Part shown: positions 1-11,060 of the stretch, one piece after another
How the letters are laid out: every line of letters begins with the position of its first letter
How positions within the stretch are numbered: position 1 is the first letter of the stretch
Assembly (NCBI GenBank): GCA_021229015.1
Contig: CM037787.1
Location: 34,299,874 to 34,363,873, forward strand
Direction: 5' to 3'
DNA length: 64,000 bases
Source: Solen grandis
Lineage: Eukaryota; Mollusca; Bivalvia; Adapedonta; Solenidae
The notes under the pieces: generated by a model
Databases searched by the model: none
The model's input: only the letters and a program-made list of their open reading frames with translations
Told to the model about the DNA's origin: nothing
Translations under genes and position numbers: made by a program

Positions 1-326
1 GAGAAACCACAGGCAATGGAGAAATGATCAAGTCTTAGATTCTACCACTGAAGTTTCTTTTTCATAACATATAGAAAGTCATGAAAGCTTTAATTTAAAT
101 GGAATTCAAGTCCTATCTCTAATAGAATCACTAATTTATGATTTTTGCTTTTCTAATATCCAGGTTATTTTTTGCCCTGTTTCCATAGAAACAACATTAT
201 TCTAGAAGATGTTTGTATAAAATAAGTTTCTAATGCCATAATTCTTAAAATCTGAGAAAGAAAAAATAAAATATGGCATATTTGTTTTTACTGTGTTGCT
301 AATGTGTTATTTATTTTTTTTTCCAG

Positions 327-405
327 TCTGTGGTAGAGAAACTCAATTTATCAACTGGTGCTGCCGATTGTTTTTATTTATTTGAAACTGTTGAATATAA
401 TTTTG
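327..405 (+). CDS. snx27: sorting nexin 27, internal exon (first in window)
   Basis: First visible coding exon of a gene running to 15244. It is bounded by a T-rich acceptor (TTTTTTTCCAG) and donor TTTTG|GTGAGT. The frame reads SVVEKLNLSTGAADCFYLFE followed by TVEYNF and ends one base into a Glu codon. SNX27 is an endosomal PDZ-PX-FERM sorting nexin that links retromer and WASH to PDZ-ligand and NPxY cargo for recycling to the plasma membrane (family knowledge). Residue 1 of this exon lies within the FERM-like module; the PDZ and PX domains must be encoded upstream. All seven exons together give 231 residues with no internal stop. SNX17 or SNX31 are alternatives, but later exons match SNX27 best from memory. 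Confidence 0.82.
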
Positions 406-629
406 GTGAGTCATCCTTTCTTTTCCATGAATATTTTATCAGTTTGATGCTAAAAATTTTTAGGAAGACATAAACAACATAATGCGCAAGTCCCTTAAAT
501 TTTGGTCTTGAGAGAATCCAATATAAGATCATTATGGCAGTAAAAGTTATGTTGCCAAAAAAAATTTTTCTTGTAAGTGTATTCATATGAATGCATCAGT
601 AATTTGTTTCTTCTTTCTTTTTATGACCC

Positions 630-998
630 TGGATCAATATGGTTATGTTGTTTTTGGTCTGTCTGTTTGCTTGACAAAATTGTAACCTTGACCATAAGAT
701 GGAATTTCTTCCACCTACAGTCTCCAAACTTCACAGGTTCAGCTACCTTGATGAGCTCTACCCGCCAGACCCACTTAGTGGTCACAGGGTCAAAGGTAAA
801 AAGATTAAGGTCACCATGACCCAAAATAGCAAATATCAACCATGGCCAAAAAATGAAAGTGCTTCCATCTACAGCCTTCAAATTTCACTGGTGCATGCAC
901 CTTGATGAGCTCTACACCCACCCCCATGTGACCATGACCTTCAAATGACCTTGACCCCCAAGGTGTAAGGCATGCATTCAGTCGAGCATAGCGCTTGT
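630..998 (+). mobile_element. family I repeat fragment (core plus 3' end)
   Basis: Contains two copies of a core with the words ACCTTGATGAGCTCTAC and CTACAGTCTCCAAACTTCA or close variants, then GTGACC/TGACCTTCAAATGACC words, and ends AGCATAGCGCTTGTC. The same core and a similar end (AACATAGCTTGTT) recur at 15457-15562. It abuts element B1 directly, so two elements may be stacked here. It appears non-coding. Confidence 0.55.
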
Positions 999-999
999 C

Positions 1000-1262
1000 A
1001 GTCCACTACCGGTGCTTACACTGGAGGGGATTATAGGTTTGCCCTCCATCTGTCCATCCAGAAATCTGGATCCAGCAATAACTTAAAAACATTCAAGATA
1101 ATATTATGAAACTTAGTATATGAATAGATGGCAGTATGGAGATTATGCATGTCACATTTTTTTTTTTTCTTGGACCAAAATTCTTGTTGCTATGGTAACG
1201 GAAAGATTATGCACCTCACCAGTAGGGAACTTATGTGTTGCTTGCAACACCAGTTACTTGTT
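1000..1262 (+). mobile_element. HINE-like element B1 (AGTCCNCTACCGG family)
   Basis: Starts AGTCCACTACCGGTGC with a 5' hairpin against ACTGGAGGGGAT, followed by TATAGGTTTGCCCTCC and CTGTCCATCC. It carries the 14-base palindrome GTTGCTATGGTAAC at 1186-1199 and ends with CAGTAGGGAACTTATGTG, a GTTGC/GCAAC hairpin and CAGTTACTTGTTT. It is the same family as 7562-8091 and 58613-58740. There is no coding capacity, so it would depend on an autonomous partner. Confidence 0.7.
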
Positions 1263-2684
1263 TCTTATATTTTTCTGCCATTATTTCTTGAGAAAATAAT
1301 CATTTAATGATATTCTTTTAAGATTCTCAAGAATGAAACTTGATGCATTGATTATTTTTCAGATGATCTTTGGTCTCAGTCATGACATTGAGTGTACAAT
1401 CATTTATTTATAAACAGGAGAGTTTTCTTCTTCCATAGAAGAAACTCAAATTACAAGGTCCTGAATTTGATAAAACACATAGATTTTAATATAAAATAGT
1501 CAGTTTTATGTCATATACATATAGAATTATGAATCTGGTCATAATTTGTTTTATACACACATTATGCACATAATAATAGAAACCAAGACATTATGATAAT
1601 AAAGATATTGAGGGTTTTACACTCTGCCTTTCGAATAATGGAACATATGGATTGAGTAAATAGGCGGAGTCTACTCTTAGGTTGTCTGCTCTGAACTCTT
1701 AACAAATGTGAACCTTAGTCACAAGTTGTATTGGTGCAATATCTCATCCATGTCCAAATATCAGCTAAGAAGAAATGGCCCGTGAAATGATAAAGTTACA
1801 GGATGGGCATATTTTGCAATTACTGGTACTATTGTGCAATCTGTATTTTCTTACTCTGGATTCTGTTTATTTTCTTACCCAGGATTCTGTTTTTTAAGTG
1901 TTGGTTACACTGGAATCACATTCTATGGTCTCATATCACAAGTGATTTTTTTTTCTAGATTTTTTTTACTAACTGCTGTTTTCTTATTTGGAAAATGATT
2001 GTTATAAATAAAAAAATGGGAAATTGTTATGAATTAACAATAAAATTATCTAATTATTGATGGTATGTCAAAGAAAAATTCGAATCAACATTTAAATTAA
2101 AAGTATGCCCCAATATTCATTAAAATTCTATAAAATATTTCCGGGGGGGGATATTTTACTGGGAAAACAGGTGGTAATTTTGGGGAAAAAATGTCAGTTT
2201 TCGGCTAGGAGAAACCACCTGTAAAAATAGTAAATTAAGCCCGCGCCGCCGCTGCCCCCCCCATCACTAATCACATACATCAGTATTGATATCACATGTG
2301 TTGGTAATGACACTTTAGGGAATAGCTCTTCACTAACACAAAAGATAGATGGGATTTTATTTGGAGAAGTGAGGCCAAGGTCACTGTCACTAGAAAAATG
2401 GTCCAAGGGGCCAAGTGATGACAGAGACCACACACCATAACTGGGAAGTCTTGGTTTAGGTCTGCAGCCGTGACATACCAAAGTGTGGCAGCTATGGAGT
2501 TGTCTTAGGACAATATCACATGCTGTTCACGTGCTCCTTATGCTTTACATGGGTACGTCAACGTCGTGGTTTATGACACTGAGGTAGTTTCAAAGATGAC
2601 TGTAAGCGACCGGTTGCATACGGTTTGTCATACTGAACGCACGCCTGGTAAATCACCCTTGTCCTGGGCACTAACCGCCACAAG

Positions 2685-2800
2685 GATAGCTCCAGGACTG
2701 GTTGCCCCTGTGTAGAGATGAGAGTTTGGTATCATGCCTCATGTCTACTGAGTGTGGTATCATGCCACATATCTGCTGGGTGTGGTAACATGCCACATTT
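2685..2800 (+). mobile_element. SINE fragment, S1 family body
   Basis: Contains ATAGCTCCAGGACTGGTT and three GTGTGGTATCATGCCACAT-like segments, which match the body of the full S1 SINE at 17604-17875. The tRNA-like head and the 3' tail are missing or unrecognisable. Confidence 0.55.
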
Positions 2801-2803
2801 TTA

Positions 2804-3534
2804 TTATGCTCCCCAAAGGAAGAGCATATAGTTGCCGCTTTGTCCGTCTGTCTGTCCCGTCCGTCCGTCATAATTTTGTCCGGAGCATAACACAAAAGCT
2901 ATGAAAGGTATCCACATAAAACTTCATAGGTAGATAGATCTCAGTAAGGAGAAGTGCATTGTACAAGAACCACAACTCTGTTTTGTATAATTTTGGAGTT
3001 ATTGCCCTTTGTTTTTTTTTTCATACTTAAATTTTGTCTGAAGCATAGCACAAAAACTATAAGAGTTATCAACATGAAACTTCATAGGTAGATAGATCTC
3101 AGTAAGGAGAAGTGCATTGTACAAGAACCACAACTCTGTTTTGTATAATTTTGGAGTTATTGCCCTTTGTTTTTTTTTCATAATTAAATTTTGTCTGAAG
3201 CATAGCACAAAAACTATAAGAGTTATCAACATGAAACTTCATAGGTAGATAGATCTCAATGAGGAGAAGTGCAGTGTACAAGAACAACCCTGTTTTGCAT
3301 AATTTTGGAGTTATTGCCCTTTGTTTGTTTTTTTCATACTTAAATTTTGTCTGGAGCATATCACAAAAACTATACGAGTTATCGACATGAAACTTCATAG
3401 GTAGATAGATCTCAATGAGGAGAAATGCAGTGTACAAGAACCACATCTCTTTTTTGCATAATTTTGGAGTTATTGCCCTTTGTTATTTAGCATTTATTCC
3501 GGGAGCATCCATCAGTTCTACCGATTCTCTTGTT
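2804..3534 (+). mobile_element. HINE-like element C1 (ATGCTCC family) with tandem core
   Basis: Follows TTTTTATT and starts ATGCTCCCC, with a hairpin to GAGCATATAG and then a CCGTCTGTCTGTCCCGTCC tract. About four tandem copies of a core of roughly 140 bp follow; each contains CATGAAACTTCATAGGTAG and GGAGTTATTGCCCTTTG. The element ends CGGGAGCATCCATCAG and CGATTCTCTTGTT. Apparent reading frames on the minus strand are repeat shadows. It lies in the first snx27 intron of the window. Confidence 0.75.
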
Positions 3535-4374
3535 ATGGTATGATACCACATTGAATCCATAGTTTTTCTGTCCTATGTAGGCAAAAATCACTTAATGACT
3601 GGAATACAGTCAAGGGGATAATAAGCTCGAGCCAGCAAACGCAGGAAGTGAAAATAGTGACATGTGGTTATATGCGAGGGTGTAGTGGTTTCTTGCAAAA
3701 AAGCATTGTTATGTGAGAAATGATTGTTGCCAGTAATTGTGCAGGAGAAGAGAGATTATTCATGTAGACGTCGTAATGATTAATTATTTGAATGTCATGG
3801 AATCAGATTCAATTCCTTCACAAGTATGTATTTTAGAAAGAACCTATTTAACAGACATAAAATTGATGATGTCCATGCGGGACCCTGGCATAGGTGGCTC
3901 AGGTTGACCTTTTTTTTAAAATCTGCTATAACTTCTGTCCTCCTTTAGATTGCTTCAATATTTTACAGTTGTTTAAGTGGATGGACCTTTGCATAATATA
4001 ATTGACTTTGTGACCTTGACCTTTGACCTACACTTAAATAATAAAAAAAAAAGCGCCACCCCTTCCAAATAAAAAAAAATGAGATTGAGTCAAGATAATG
4101 TATTTTACTACCAATTTTCTTGAAAATATGGGTAGCAATTTCAGTTAAAATGATGGAATTTTTGTTGAAAACCTGTCAAAAAAGGGAAATTATTTAAGTT
4201 CAAGTAGGTCTTAGAGTGATGGCCCTTGATAAGAATGTAGCCCTTGTGATAGTGAACAAGTATATGAGGTTTTATTACAGAAGTATGAATAGTTAAGATG
4301 TAGGAGAGGTACTAATGTCACCTTTATTGATAGCTCTTGTTACTCAGTATGCTTTTGATTTTTTCTTCTTACAG

Positions 4375-4535
4375 AACGGAAATTGCTACGTACGGAATTT
4401 CCCCATAATATTTATATCCAGAACTATAGCACGGCGACAGCAACGTGTATCATGCTGAAGAAGTTTGTGTTCACGGTTACTCGCGAAACATTTCTCAACT
4501 CTGATGAAGTTGCTGTTAATTTCTTGTTCTGGCAG
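4375..4535 (+). CDS. snx27: sorting nexin 27, FERM-like exon 2
   Basis: Acceptor TTCTTACAG|AACGG completes the split Glu codon; donor TGGCAG|GTGAGT. Residues 27-80 of the visible protein read ERKLLRTEFPHNIYIQNYST and finish NSDEVAVNFLFWQ. This is the aromatic and basic stretch of the FERM-like F1/F2 region typical of SNX17/27/31. The exon ends in phase 0. Confidence 0.88.
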
Positions 4536-4631
4536 GTGAGTTTATATGGGGAATGAGCAAATTACAGTGCAGATTTATAATATTGTATTCCATTATAACA
4601 ATAAATACAATATAACTGGTCCAGTATTGGA

Positions 4632-4840
4632 CAACTGATTTTTATCAATTTATCAAGATGACTTATGGCCTGTATTGGACCCCCAATTTTTATCAATTTA
4701 TCAAGATGACTTATGGCCAGTATTGAACCCCCAATTTTTATCAATTTATCAAGATGACTTATGGCCAGTATTGAACCCCCAATTTTTATCAATTTATCAA
4801 GATGACTTATGGCCAGTATTGGACCCCCAATTTATATTTT
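4632..4840 (+). repeat. 48-bp minisatellite in snx27 intron
   Basis: About four tandem copies of a 48-bp unit containing CCCCCAATTTTTATCAATTT and ATCAAGATGACTTATGGCC. Copies are nearly identical, suggesting recent expansion. A 76-codon minus-strand frame through it is an artefact of the period being a multiple of three. Confidence 0.9.
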
Positions 4841-6239
4841 GACTAATGATGCATTTTCACTTGGTTATGATGTTGTCTAGTATAAGGTGATATCTCAACA
4901 TGGACCTTCAAATACTTCATTATATTAGAGCTGTATTATAAAATTAATTAATTAATTCTTATTGATAATAAAATTCCAAATGTTGCAATTTCTTGTAAGG
5001 ATTTAATACTTGTGTTCAATTCTGAGCTCAACAAATACTTTATGATATCTATTGATTAAAAAGGGTTTTCCATTATTTTTATTTAGGGTGGTGGAATCAG
5101 GTTTTTTGGATTCAAATCACACTGGACTCATTATCTGAAGCAGTGAAATATTATATGCTATCATTCCCATTTAGGCAGAAGATACTTATAGGATTTGACA
5201 TGAATTGTATTTTCATATCAAATTTTACTCAATGAGTTCATAAATATGTTTTTGGACAAGACTTCATTTATCAAGATAAGTAAAAGTTGATATGAAATTA
5301 CAACCCATGTTTTTTTTTATCATATGATCTATACTCTGATTGCGATTATAACAACAAAATGATATCGTGAATGGCTTGAGGGGACCAGTCTGTGAATGAT
5401 GAAAACTATTTATAATCTTACACCAAGAAAATAGTTCCAAAACAATAGCTGAAAATAAGGATTTAATGTGTGTATTTCTTATACATTATCAAGATAACAG
5501 AAAATAATACATATTTTCAATCAAAGTTAGTTGCATTTAAAAAATCCATAATGATATATCCTTTGCTTACTGGGTCTTTACAGCGAGTGCTTGTAACGTA
5601 GTGAAACAGGTAAAAGAATTGTTGCCTCAGAAATAGCCAATCTTTACAGTTATTCCTTGCAACGTTATGAGATGGTTGCCTTTTTTGCAGGTTTAAAATT
5701 GGACGCGTAACGGTATTTTTTGGAAAAAGTATATTGGACAAGATTGAAATTAACCCAAATGTTTTTTGCTGTTTTTTTTTTCAGTTAAGTCACTTTAATA
5801 AAACTTTGAATTAAATACATCAATTTGGTAATAAGTATTATTTTTCTAAAATGAGATGTTTTCAGGGTTCCAATGCTGAAAAGGGGTCAGGTTTTGAAGC
5901 AAGAAAAGTTTACAGGCATTCACTATAAAAATTGACCCGTTTCTGAGGCAACAATTTTTTTACTCGTTTCACAACGTTACAGATGCGCAAAGGATATAGG
6001 GGTGAAAGCGACGGTAATGAATAAATGTAAACACTTAACAACAAAACACGTTTTGAAATAAACCCTGATATATGACATAACATGTCTTTATTTGATGTCA
6101 CATGTTAAATATAATAAAAATATGTGATGATGATACAAAACAGTAAACAGCTGTTTAAGCATATTGTCATATGATTAAATATTATGTCTTTACCCCAGAC
6201 ATGAAATAAAATCAGTAATGTATGATTGTCCATTTACAG
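4841..6239 (+). other. snx27 intron remainder, no features seen
   Basis: AT-rich intronic sequence from the end of the minisatellite to acceptor CATTTACAG at 6239. Two segments (about 5580-5700 and 5930-5995) share reverse-oriented words such as GAGGCAACAATT and CGTTAC or GCGCAAAGGATAT, hinting at a degraded inverted or duplicated repeat. No exon is seen. Confidence 0.5.
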
Positions 6240-6329
6240 GCTGTGGAAGATGTTAGCAGGGGACAAATCAAAACAGGGGACAAGCTTTATGAACTTAAGT
6301 CATTGCAAGATGCCAGTAAGAAAATGGAG
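6240..6329 (+). CDS. snx27: sorting nexin 27, FERM-like exon 3
   Basis: Thirty codons in phase 0 at both ends, from acceptor TTTACAG|GCTGTG to donor ATGGAG|GTGAGT. The residues (81-110 of the visible part) read AVEDVSRGQIKTGDKLYELK then SLQDASKKME. The charged helical composition fits the helical F2 lobe of the FERM-like domain. Confidence 0.87.
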
Positions 6330-6398
6330 GTGAGTTTTAATTCATATAATGTCATTCAGTTGCAATTAGAGGAAATTGTTTTCTCATTAATGGCTTTT

Positions 6399-7128
6399 TA
6401 GCTCACCTGAGCATAGCTCAGGGTGAGCTTTTGGGATACTTGATTGTCCGTCGGCCGTCGTCCGTCAACAATTTTGATGTTTACACACTAGAGGCCACAG
6501 TTTTGATCCAATCTTCCTCAAACTTGGTCAGAATGTTTGTCTTGATGATATCTTGAACCCTTTCGAAAATGGGTCAGGTTGGATCAAAAAGTAGGTCAGT
6601 AGGTCAAATCTTAGAAAAATCTTGTCGTCCATCAACAATTTTGATGTTTACACACTAGAGGCCACAATTTTAATCCAATCTTCCTCAAACTTGGTCAGAA
6701 TGTTTGTCTTGATGATATCTTGAACCCTTTCGAAAATGGGTCAGGTTGGATCAAAAAGTAGGTCAGTAGGTCAAATCTTAGAAAAATCTTGTTTACACAC
6801 TAGAGCACAATTTTAATCCAATCTTCCTCAAACTTGGTCAGATGTTTGTCATGATGATATCTCGAACCAGTTTGAAAATGGGTGGGGCTGGATAGAAATG
6901 TAGGTCAGTAGGTCAAATCTTAGAAAAATCTTGTTTATACTCTGAGGGCAACATTTTTGGTCCAATCATCCTCAAAATTTGGCAGAATGTTTGTCATGAT
7001 GATATCTGGGAAAATTCCTGAACATTGTTTCACCTCATCATCTTAATTCTGAAGCAATCTGTTTTGTACAGGCAATGAATGATACTTTTCTCAGGTGAGC
7101 GATCTAGGGCCATCTTGGCCCTCTTGTT
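6399..7128 (+). mobile_element. HINE-like element A1 (AGCTCACCTGAGC family)
   Basis: Starts after CTTTTT with AGCTCACCTGAGCATAGC, hairpin to GGGTGAGCTTTT, then CCGTCGGCCGTCGTCCGTC. About four core repeats contain CAATCTTCCTCAAACTTGG and TTGATGATATCTTGAACC. It ends CTCAGGTGAGCGATCTAGG, hairpin GGGCCATCTTGGCCC and CTCTTGTT. It is inserted in a snx27 intron in the same orientation as the gene. Confidence 0.82.
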
Positions 7129-7561
7129 AAATGAACTGAACCAATAAAAAAAATGAGGTGAATTTCTATTCATCAGTTTAATGACAGGACATATGATATG
7201 GCGCTGTCTGTCCATCTGTCTGTCAGTCTGTCATAGACATTTCGTTTCCACACAATAACTTTATTTTAGACTAAATGTATTAAATTCATATTTAGTATGC
7301 AAGAAGATGATATCAAAATACATGTGAAGTTTAATTTTTGTTATATTCCACTGATTTGTTATATAGTTGTGATGTTCCCATTGTAGGCAAATTTCATGTG
7401 AAATGACCATTTCAGCACAATAACTTCAATATCAAAAACAGTACTGTGTACTTTGATTTGCCTTTGGGCATATATTGCCCCACCTTAGTGGAGCTCTTTT
7501 ATACAGATATTATATTGTTCAATTGCAAATAGAAAAGGATATTTCCCGTATTTGGCTTTTT

Positions 7562-8091
7562 AGTCCCCTACCGGTGTTTACACCGGAGGGGACTATAGGT
7601 TTGCCCTCGGTCCGTCCGTCTGTCCGCTCAAATCTGGATCCCGCGATAACTTAATAACTAAGCAAGCTAACTTGATGAAACTTGGTATATAAAATATGGC
7701 AAAAAATGGGACCCCGCGATAACTAAGCAAGCTAACTTGATGAAACTTGGTATATGACTAGATGGCAATGTGTAGATTATTATGCACGTCATTTTATTTT
7801 TGTTCTTCGACTAAAATTGTGGTTGCTATGGTAACGGAAATAGTGAAAATATGGCAAAAAATGGGATCCCGCGATAACTAAGCAAGCAAACTTGATGAAA
7901 CTTGGTATATGACTAGATGGCAATGTGTAGATTATGCACTTCATTTTATTTTTGTTCTTCGACTAAAATTGTGGTTGCTATGGTAACGGAAATAGTGAAA
8001 ATATGGCAAAAAATGGGATTGATTACCATATTGAGTCAAGGTGGAGCCGGTAGGGGACTTTATGTGTTGCATACAACACCAGTTACTTGTT
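7562..8091 (+). mobile_element. HINE-like element B2 (AGTCCCCTACCGG family)
   Basis: Follows GGCTTTT. It opens AGTCCCCTACCGGTGTTTAC paired with ACCGGAGGGGACT, then TATAGGTTTGCCC and CCGTCCGTCTGTCCG. Two and a half core repeats contain GAACTTGGTATATGAC-like words, each with GTTGCTATGGTAAC (7822-7835 and 7974-7987). The end is GGTAGGGGACTTTATG, the hairpin GTGTTGCATACAACAC and CAGTTACTTGTT. This is the fullest family B copy in the window. Confidence 0.82.
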
Positions 8092-8868
8092 GAATAAAGG
8101 AGTGGATTAAGTTTCCTTTTTCACTATGGCAAGTTGCTTCAGTTACGGAACTGAAGCACTTAAAAACATTTTTTTTTTCTTCAGAAAATTGAAAAAATAC
8201 TGTAAATTAAAAACAAAAATTTAAATCCAATGTTTCATTTAAGAAGGTTTAAGATGTTAGACCACTTCTGGTGATGATGCTGTCTGTATATTATACAGTT
8301 CAATTGTTATATTTCCAAACACTGTGCATACATAATTCAGTGTATATTCCAAGCAAAATGATGCCAACATTAAAATCAAAGGACAGAGAGTCCTAATGTT
8401 GCATAAACTCAAACAGTAAAGAAGAAAGTCAGGTGGCTTTTAATTTGGTAATCATATTTTATTCATTTTCCTCATCAAATGAATTTTGTAGTTCATATAT
8501 CATTTTGCAGTTAGAGCTGAACATATTTCAATGAACGAGCTGAACATATTTCAATGAACAACATTTGTGTTGCAGAGTTTTTATATGTAAGATGATGGAG
8601 AAGATTGTTGTGCATTTTATAAATGTAAGATGTGTAAAAAATGTCACATGCCAAACTGGGAGCTTGTCATGCAAGCATTTATCTATCATATAACAATGGT
8701 GTGGGCAGACAGGTGCACATATAGCTTGCCAGCAAGAGGGCATTGAATTTGGATATGCAATGTTGAAATTCCCACATGCAGTAGGGAAATTTAAAAAAAA
8801 AAAAAATGCTCCTTGTTTTCAAATCCTTTAGGATTATCCAAGTATTTCAGTCTTCCCCATCAGTCTCT

Positions 8869-9094
8869 GAATTATTATAGTTTGTATGTATATATGAAAC
8901 AGTATGTGAAGACAGCACGTCATCTCAATTATTATAGTTTGTATGTATATATGAAACAGTATGTGAAGACAGCACGTCATCTGAATTATTATAGTTTGTA
9001 TGTATATATGAACATATGTGAAGACAGCACGTCATCTGAATTATTATAGTTTGTATGTATATATGGAACAGTATGTGAAGACAGCACGTCATCT
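8869..9094 (+). repeat. four-copy tandem duplication spanning the exon 4 splice acceptor
   Basis: Units 8869-8925, 8926-8982, 8983-9037 and 9038-9094. Each has AATTATTATAGTTTGTATG, then the acceptor-like AAACAG|TATGTGAAGACAGC and ACGTCATCT, which are the first codons of snx27 exon 4 (YVKTARHL). Units 1, 2 and 4 are 57 bp (19 codons). Unit 3 is 55 bp and has lost the CAG of its acceptor. Only unit 4 runs on into the conserved exon. Use of decoys 1 or 2 would read through and frameshift at unit 3, stopping near 9049. Confidence 0.9.
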
Positions 9095-9221
9095 GGATGG
9101 ATACAATGAGGTCCACTTCCCCCACTGTCCGTGTGATTCTCGAAAGGAAGGTCATGTGATATCAATAGTGAGCCGGGCTAACTTTAGGCTGCAGGCGTGC
9201 AAGTCAGACGGAACACCAGAG
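9072..9221 (+). CDS. snx27: sorting nexin 27, FERM-like exon 4
   Basis: Fifty codons in phase 0, from acceptor GGAACAG|TATGTG to donor CCAGAG|GTATGT. Visible residues 111-160 include YVKTARHLDGYNEVHFPHC and CPCDSRKEGHVISIVS. The Tyr-Asn-Glu and FPHC.CDSR..GHVI pattern is the strongest SNX27 signature in the window (recognised from memory). It lies at the start of the F3 lobe that reads NPxY-type cargo motifs. The start is set by homology, because three upstream decoy copies of the acceptor exist. Confidence 0.9.
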
Positions 9222-9354
9222 GTATGTACACTTAGACGGGAATTCCTTGTAGGGTTTCCTCAGTAGATGTCCCGAGTCCCAAACTTTGGAGTGTCCCACT
9301 AAGACTTGTTGGCATTTCCCTAGAACATACAGAGATATCATAACGGTGATTTTT

Positions 9355-9430
9355 TGTGTCACCTCAGCAGGTGACACATAGGGATCACTTTTCTGTTGTC
9401 TGTCTGACAATCTGTCTCATCACTTTTGGA
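9355..9430 (+). mobile_element. family H 5' end fragment (TGTGTCACCT hairpin)
   Basis: Perfect hairpin TGTGTCACCT / AGGTGACACA at 9355-9378 with a four-base loop, preceded by T5 and followed by TAGGGATCACTTTTCTG and GTCTGTCTGAC. A reverse-orientation relative lies at 60185-60275. It looks like the 5' end of another element of the hairpin plus GTCTGTCTG plan; no core or 3' end is recognised. Confidence 0.6.
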
Positions 9431-9585
9431 CAGTGGTTGTGTAGGTTTTACTGATTTTGGAAAAATGAAAGCCATTGCATTAATATCCTGTATGATCCAT
9501 TGAAATATAAGTGGCTCATGCTTTGAGTATACAAATATCCATAACAAATAGTCACTGAATTCATAAAAGCTCATGATTAGAAATG

Positions 9586-9810
9586 TTAACCCTTTCCCTC
9601 ATAGAGGAAACCATGAAAAGACCTATGCGAACAGCATAAAACCAGATCAGCCTGCGAGTAACTCGCAGGCTGATCAGGTTTTATGCTGTTCGTGCTCCTC
9701 AGTGGTCTAAAAAATGAGGACTTTATAATTAATTTGTAAGGTTAATTTGGTTTTCTGCAGATCAGGCTTTATGTGGCGTCAAAATGAGTCTATATGAGGG
9801 AAAGGGTTAA
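9586..9810 (+). mobile_element. piggyBac-type MITE copy 1
   Basis: Flanked by TTAA (9586-9589 and 9807-9810) with terminal inverted repeats CCCTTTCCCTCATA / TATGAGGGAAAGGG. The centre is a near-perfect palindrome, 32-nt arms 9628-9659 and 9661-9692 with one mismatch and a one-base loop. TTAA duplication and a CCC start are the piggyBac signature (family knowledge). It encodes no transposase. It lies in the snx27 intron between exons 4 and 5. Confidence 0.88.
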
Positions 9811-11060
9811 ATTCAAAATTTGTGTCTTACGTGTAAACACTCTTTATAGTTTCTCCAGGGCTTTCATCCCTCTCCTAAATCATAATTAAGGTTTTAAACA
9901 AAGGATTCTATTTGTATAAATAGTCAGTACCTTCAGTCTTAATGTATCAACTTATAAAAGCAATAAAGAATGTAATGGTTCTTTCCTATATATATAAAAA
10001 GAAATACAGTTTTATTTTTTTACTGATACATGTTCAGATTTAGTATTTCTAGAGTCTTATTCTAAACTGTAGACCTGCCACCTGCCATATTTTAATTACT
10101 TGTTTCACAGGATTTAAAAAAAAAAAATGGGTAAGGAGAAGGGAATAAAACTAAAAGCCTTAAAAAGTGACCTAGGAAAATAAAACAGATTTTTTCTATT
10201 TTTATTTTTACCTTGTAAAATTAGAGACTTAATATGACATACTTGGGTCAAACAGATCCAAGCCCCAGGTGTGAGTGATCTCCATAATTACTGGTGAAAG
10301 TTAATTGTATTTAAATCAAAATAATATCAACTATTTAACAAGCATAAAAATTACAAAATATTCTTATTTAATCATGTTGATCTATAAATATTTGATGGAA
10401 TTTGCATTATCAAATTAATAATCAAACAATATCCCCCTAATAAACACCCTAAAAGTAGTGTCTGCGAAATTCAATATCTTTCTCAGTTCTTATCTAGACT
10501 ATACTGTCGGCACAAACCCTTTTTGTGTACATAGTGTCTGTAACAAATTTTATTTTTGACTTCTACACCCAATTTGGCATTGTGGAAGACAAAACATAAA
10601 CATGGTTTATTTGACACTAACAAATTGGTAAACATACCATCATCACCCATGTTTGTAGTGCTCACTTCTGCCTTGAGTTTCATGTTTTACTGATGCATTA
10701 TCCCACCCACTTATTACTGATGTCGTCGTGCAGTGTTATATTATTTAGTGATAATAATTATCATATATATACTTGCATGTAAATTCACATTTGGTTATTA
10801 TTGCAGTTGTATTTTTTTAAATAAATGCTTACAAAAATACAGTGTTCAACCGGTGTCCCAACTGATTCACGTTATGAATGAATCCGAAGTTAAAATAAAG
10901 TATTAACTATAAATGATAATGCATTTACATACAACCTAAAGCAGCATTTGCATCGTCGTTACTGTGATCTACTCAAAGAATATAATTTAACTGTTGTAAA
11001 TTAATCAGTTCAGTGCTGTATCTTTTTCTCTTTTTTTTAAATTGTAACAGCTCTGTTTAT

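Larger units (their letters stand above)
406..4374 (+). other. snx27 intron, filled with repeats
   Basis: GT/AG intron between the exons at 327 and 4375. It holds the family I fragment (about 630-998), element B1 (1000-1262), a SINE fragment (2685-2800) and element C1 (2804-3534). Between them the DNA is AT-rich with no supportable exon. Around 4013-4029 there is a stacked run of TGACCTTGACC-type words. Confidence 0.7.

Noticed and set aside
5580..5995. Possible inverted repeat in a snx27 intron (GAGGCAACAATT and CGTTAC words)
   Set aside because: Matches are short and interrupted. I could not define arms or ends well enough to call an element.
8813..9049. Open frame across the tandem units before snx27 exon 4
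   Set aside because: It arises because the duplicated unit is 57 bp. The protein similarity is only the repeated YVKTARHL; it is intron with copied exon start, not an extra exon, unless cDNA shows otherwise.
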